From assembly GCA_029858245.1 (NCBI GenBank), contig JAOUFL010000155.1, positions 1 to 5,795 on the forward strand: a stretch of 5,795 nucleotides of DNA, read 5' to 3'. The DNA comes from Candidatus Zixiibacteriota bacterium (lineage in GTDB: Bacteria; Zixibacteria; MSB-5A5; RBG-16-43-9). Under the pieces are notes generated by a model that was given only the letters and a program-made list of their open reading frames with translations, made no database searches and was not told where the DNA came from. Below are positions 5,299 to 5,795 of the stretch, piece by piece. Position numbers and translations under genes: made by a program. Positions within the stretch are counted from its first letter, which is position 1, and every line of letters starts with the position of its first letter.

Positions 5299-5795
5299 TT
5301 ACATCGAATCCAGCAACTGACGGGCTTTTTTCCTGCCGTATACAAAATTCACGCCATCAATCGCATTAAACTCTGCAGCTTTAATACAGAATTCTTTTCC
5401 TTTTTCCTGATCTCCCTTGCCCTTATATGCCAGAGCTATCCGGTAGAGGTTGTAGGGATTTTGCTGATTGGTTAGCTGGAGCTCCTCCAGTGCTTTGTCG
5501 TAATCTTTTTCCTCGAGCGCAATCATACCCGTCAGTTCATGCGCGAGTCTTATCTGAACAGGATTGTTGATAGCTTCAACCTTTGCCCGGAATTCCTCTG
5601 CTTTGGCTTTTGCAGCAGAAAAATTCTTTAAAAGCAAATCGATTCGGGCAGCATTGTAAAGATAGCCGCGCTCTGCATTGTCCTTTACTTCCTGGGGAAG
5701 GCTTGTTGCTTTGACCAGTTTCAAGGCTTTATCAAACTCTGCCCTGGCTTCATTATACTTTCCGGACTCAAGCAGGATATTCCCCATGGTAATGT
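5299..5795 (-). CDS. TPR-repeat protein, C-terminal part (5' end outside window)
   Basis: This is the 3' part of a gene entering from the right edge. The frame stays open past the ATG at 5787, and that Met sits inside a TPR helix, so it is unlikely to be the start. Counting from that Met, the residues form helix pairs of the tetratricopeptide type: MGNILLESGKYNEARAEFDK (1-20); a degenerate pair at about 43-70; LAHELTGMIALEEKDYDKAL (81-100); and YRIALAYKGKGDQEKGKEFC (115-134). A short Lys/Arg-rich tail (YGRKKARQLLDSM) ends the protein. TPR arrays are protein-interaction scaffolds, so no specific function can be assigned. The missing N-terminal part could carry a signal peptide, kinase or other domain. 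The 162 visible residues contain no membrane segment and no cysteine pattern. The gene is on the same strand as the DUF378 gene, but a 380-bp gap and a separate promoter argue against one operon. Confidence 0.85.
   Translation of the reverse strand, partial: ITMGNILLESGKYNEARAEFDKALKLVKATSLPQEVKDNAERGYLYNAARIDLLLKNFSAAKAKAEEFRAKVEAINNPVQIRLAHELTGMIALEEKDYDKALEELQLTNQQNPYNLYRIALAYKGKGDQEKGKEFCIKAAEFNAIDGVNFVYGRKKARQLLDSM

Noticed and set aside
5785..5787. ATG as the start of the TPR gene
   Set aside because: The frame remains open upstream (Ile-Thr before Met), and the Met lies within the first helix of a TPR unit. The gene therefore most likely continues beyond the window.

Overview
The window looks like a chromosomal segment of a low-to-moderate GC, Gram-negative-type (diderm) bacterium, probably an uncultured candidate phylum. 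Two observations support this. DnaK carries the nucleotide-domain stretch (about residues 76-100) that Gram-positive-type DnaKs lack. The first gene ends in two dockerin-like calcium-loop repeats of the form GDV...SDVI.LIN.LF.G.PxP, a style I associate with secreted proteins of Zixibacteria and related FCB-group lineages. That placement is recollection plus inference, not a database result.

Layout. Positions 1-413 (+) hold the 3' end of a secreted M28-type metallopeptidase with a C-terminal dockerin-like pair, closed by a clear intrinsic terminator (444-480). A 230-bp AT-rich spacer follows, with a TTGACA promoter candidate and a cluster of inverted repeats. Then come hrcA (711-1739), grpE (1803-2483) and dnaK (2575-4497), all on +, in the classic heat-shock order. 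dnaJ does not follow dnaK. Instead, a long palindrome (4578-4607) sits between dnaK and a convergent small membrane-protein gene of the DUF378 family (4709-4915, -), which has its own good sigma70-type promoter. A further 380 bp contains no gene I can support. The window ends in the 3' part of a TPR-repeat protein gene (5299 to beyond 5795, -).

How the genes work together. GrpE is the nucleotide exchange factor for the DnaK chaperone, and HrcA is the repressor that normally shuts off such an operon in unstressed cells through a CIRCE operator. I find no canonical CIRCE (TTAGCACTC-N9-GAGTGCTAA). The hrcA leader instead has several shorter inverted repeats, one of which (TTAACTC-N5-GAGTTAA) encloses the only good Shine-Dalgarno sequence. 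This is the most interesting feature of the window. The flanking M28, DUF378 and TPR genes have no evident link to the chaperone operon. I see no mobile element, CRISPR array, RNA gene or clearly new multi-gene system.
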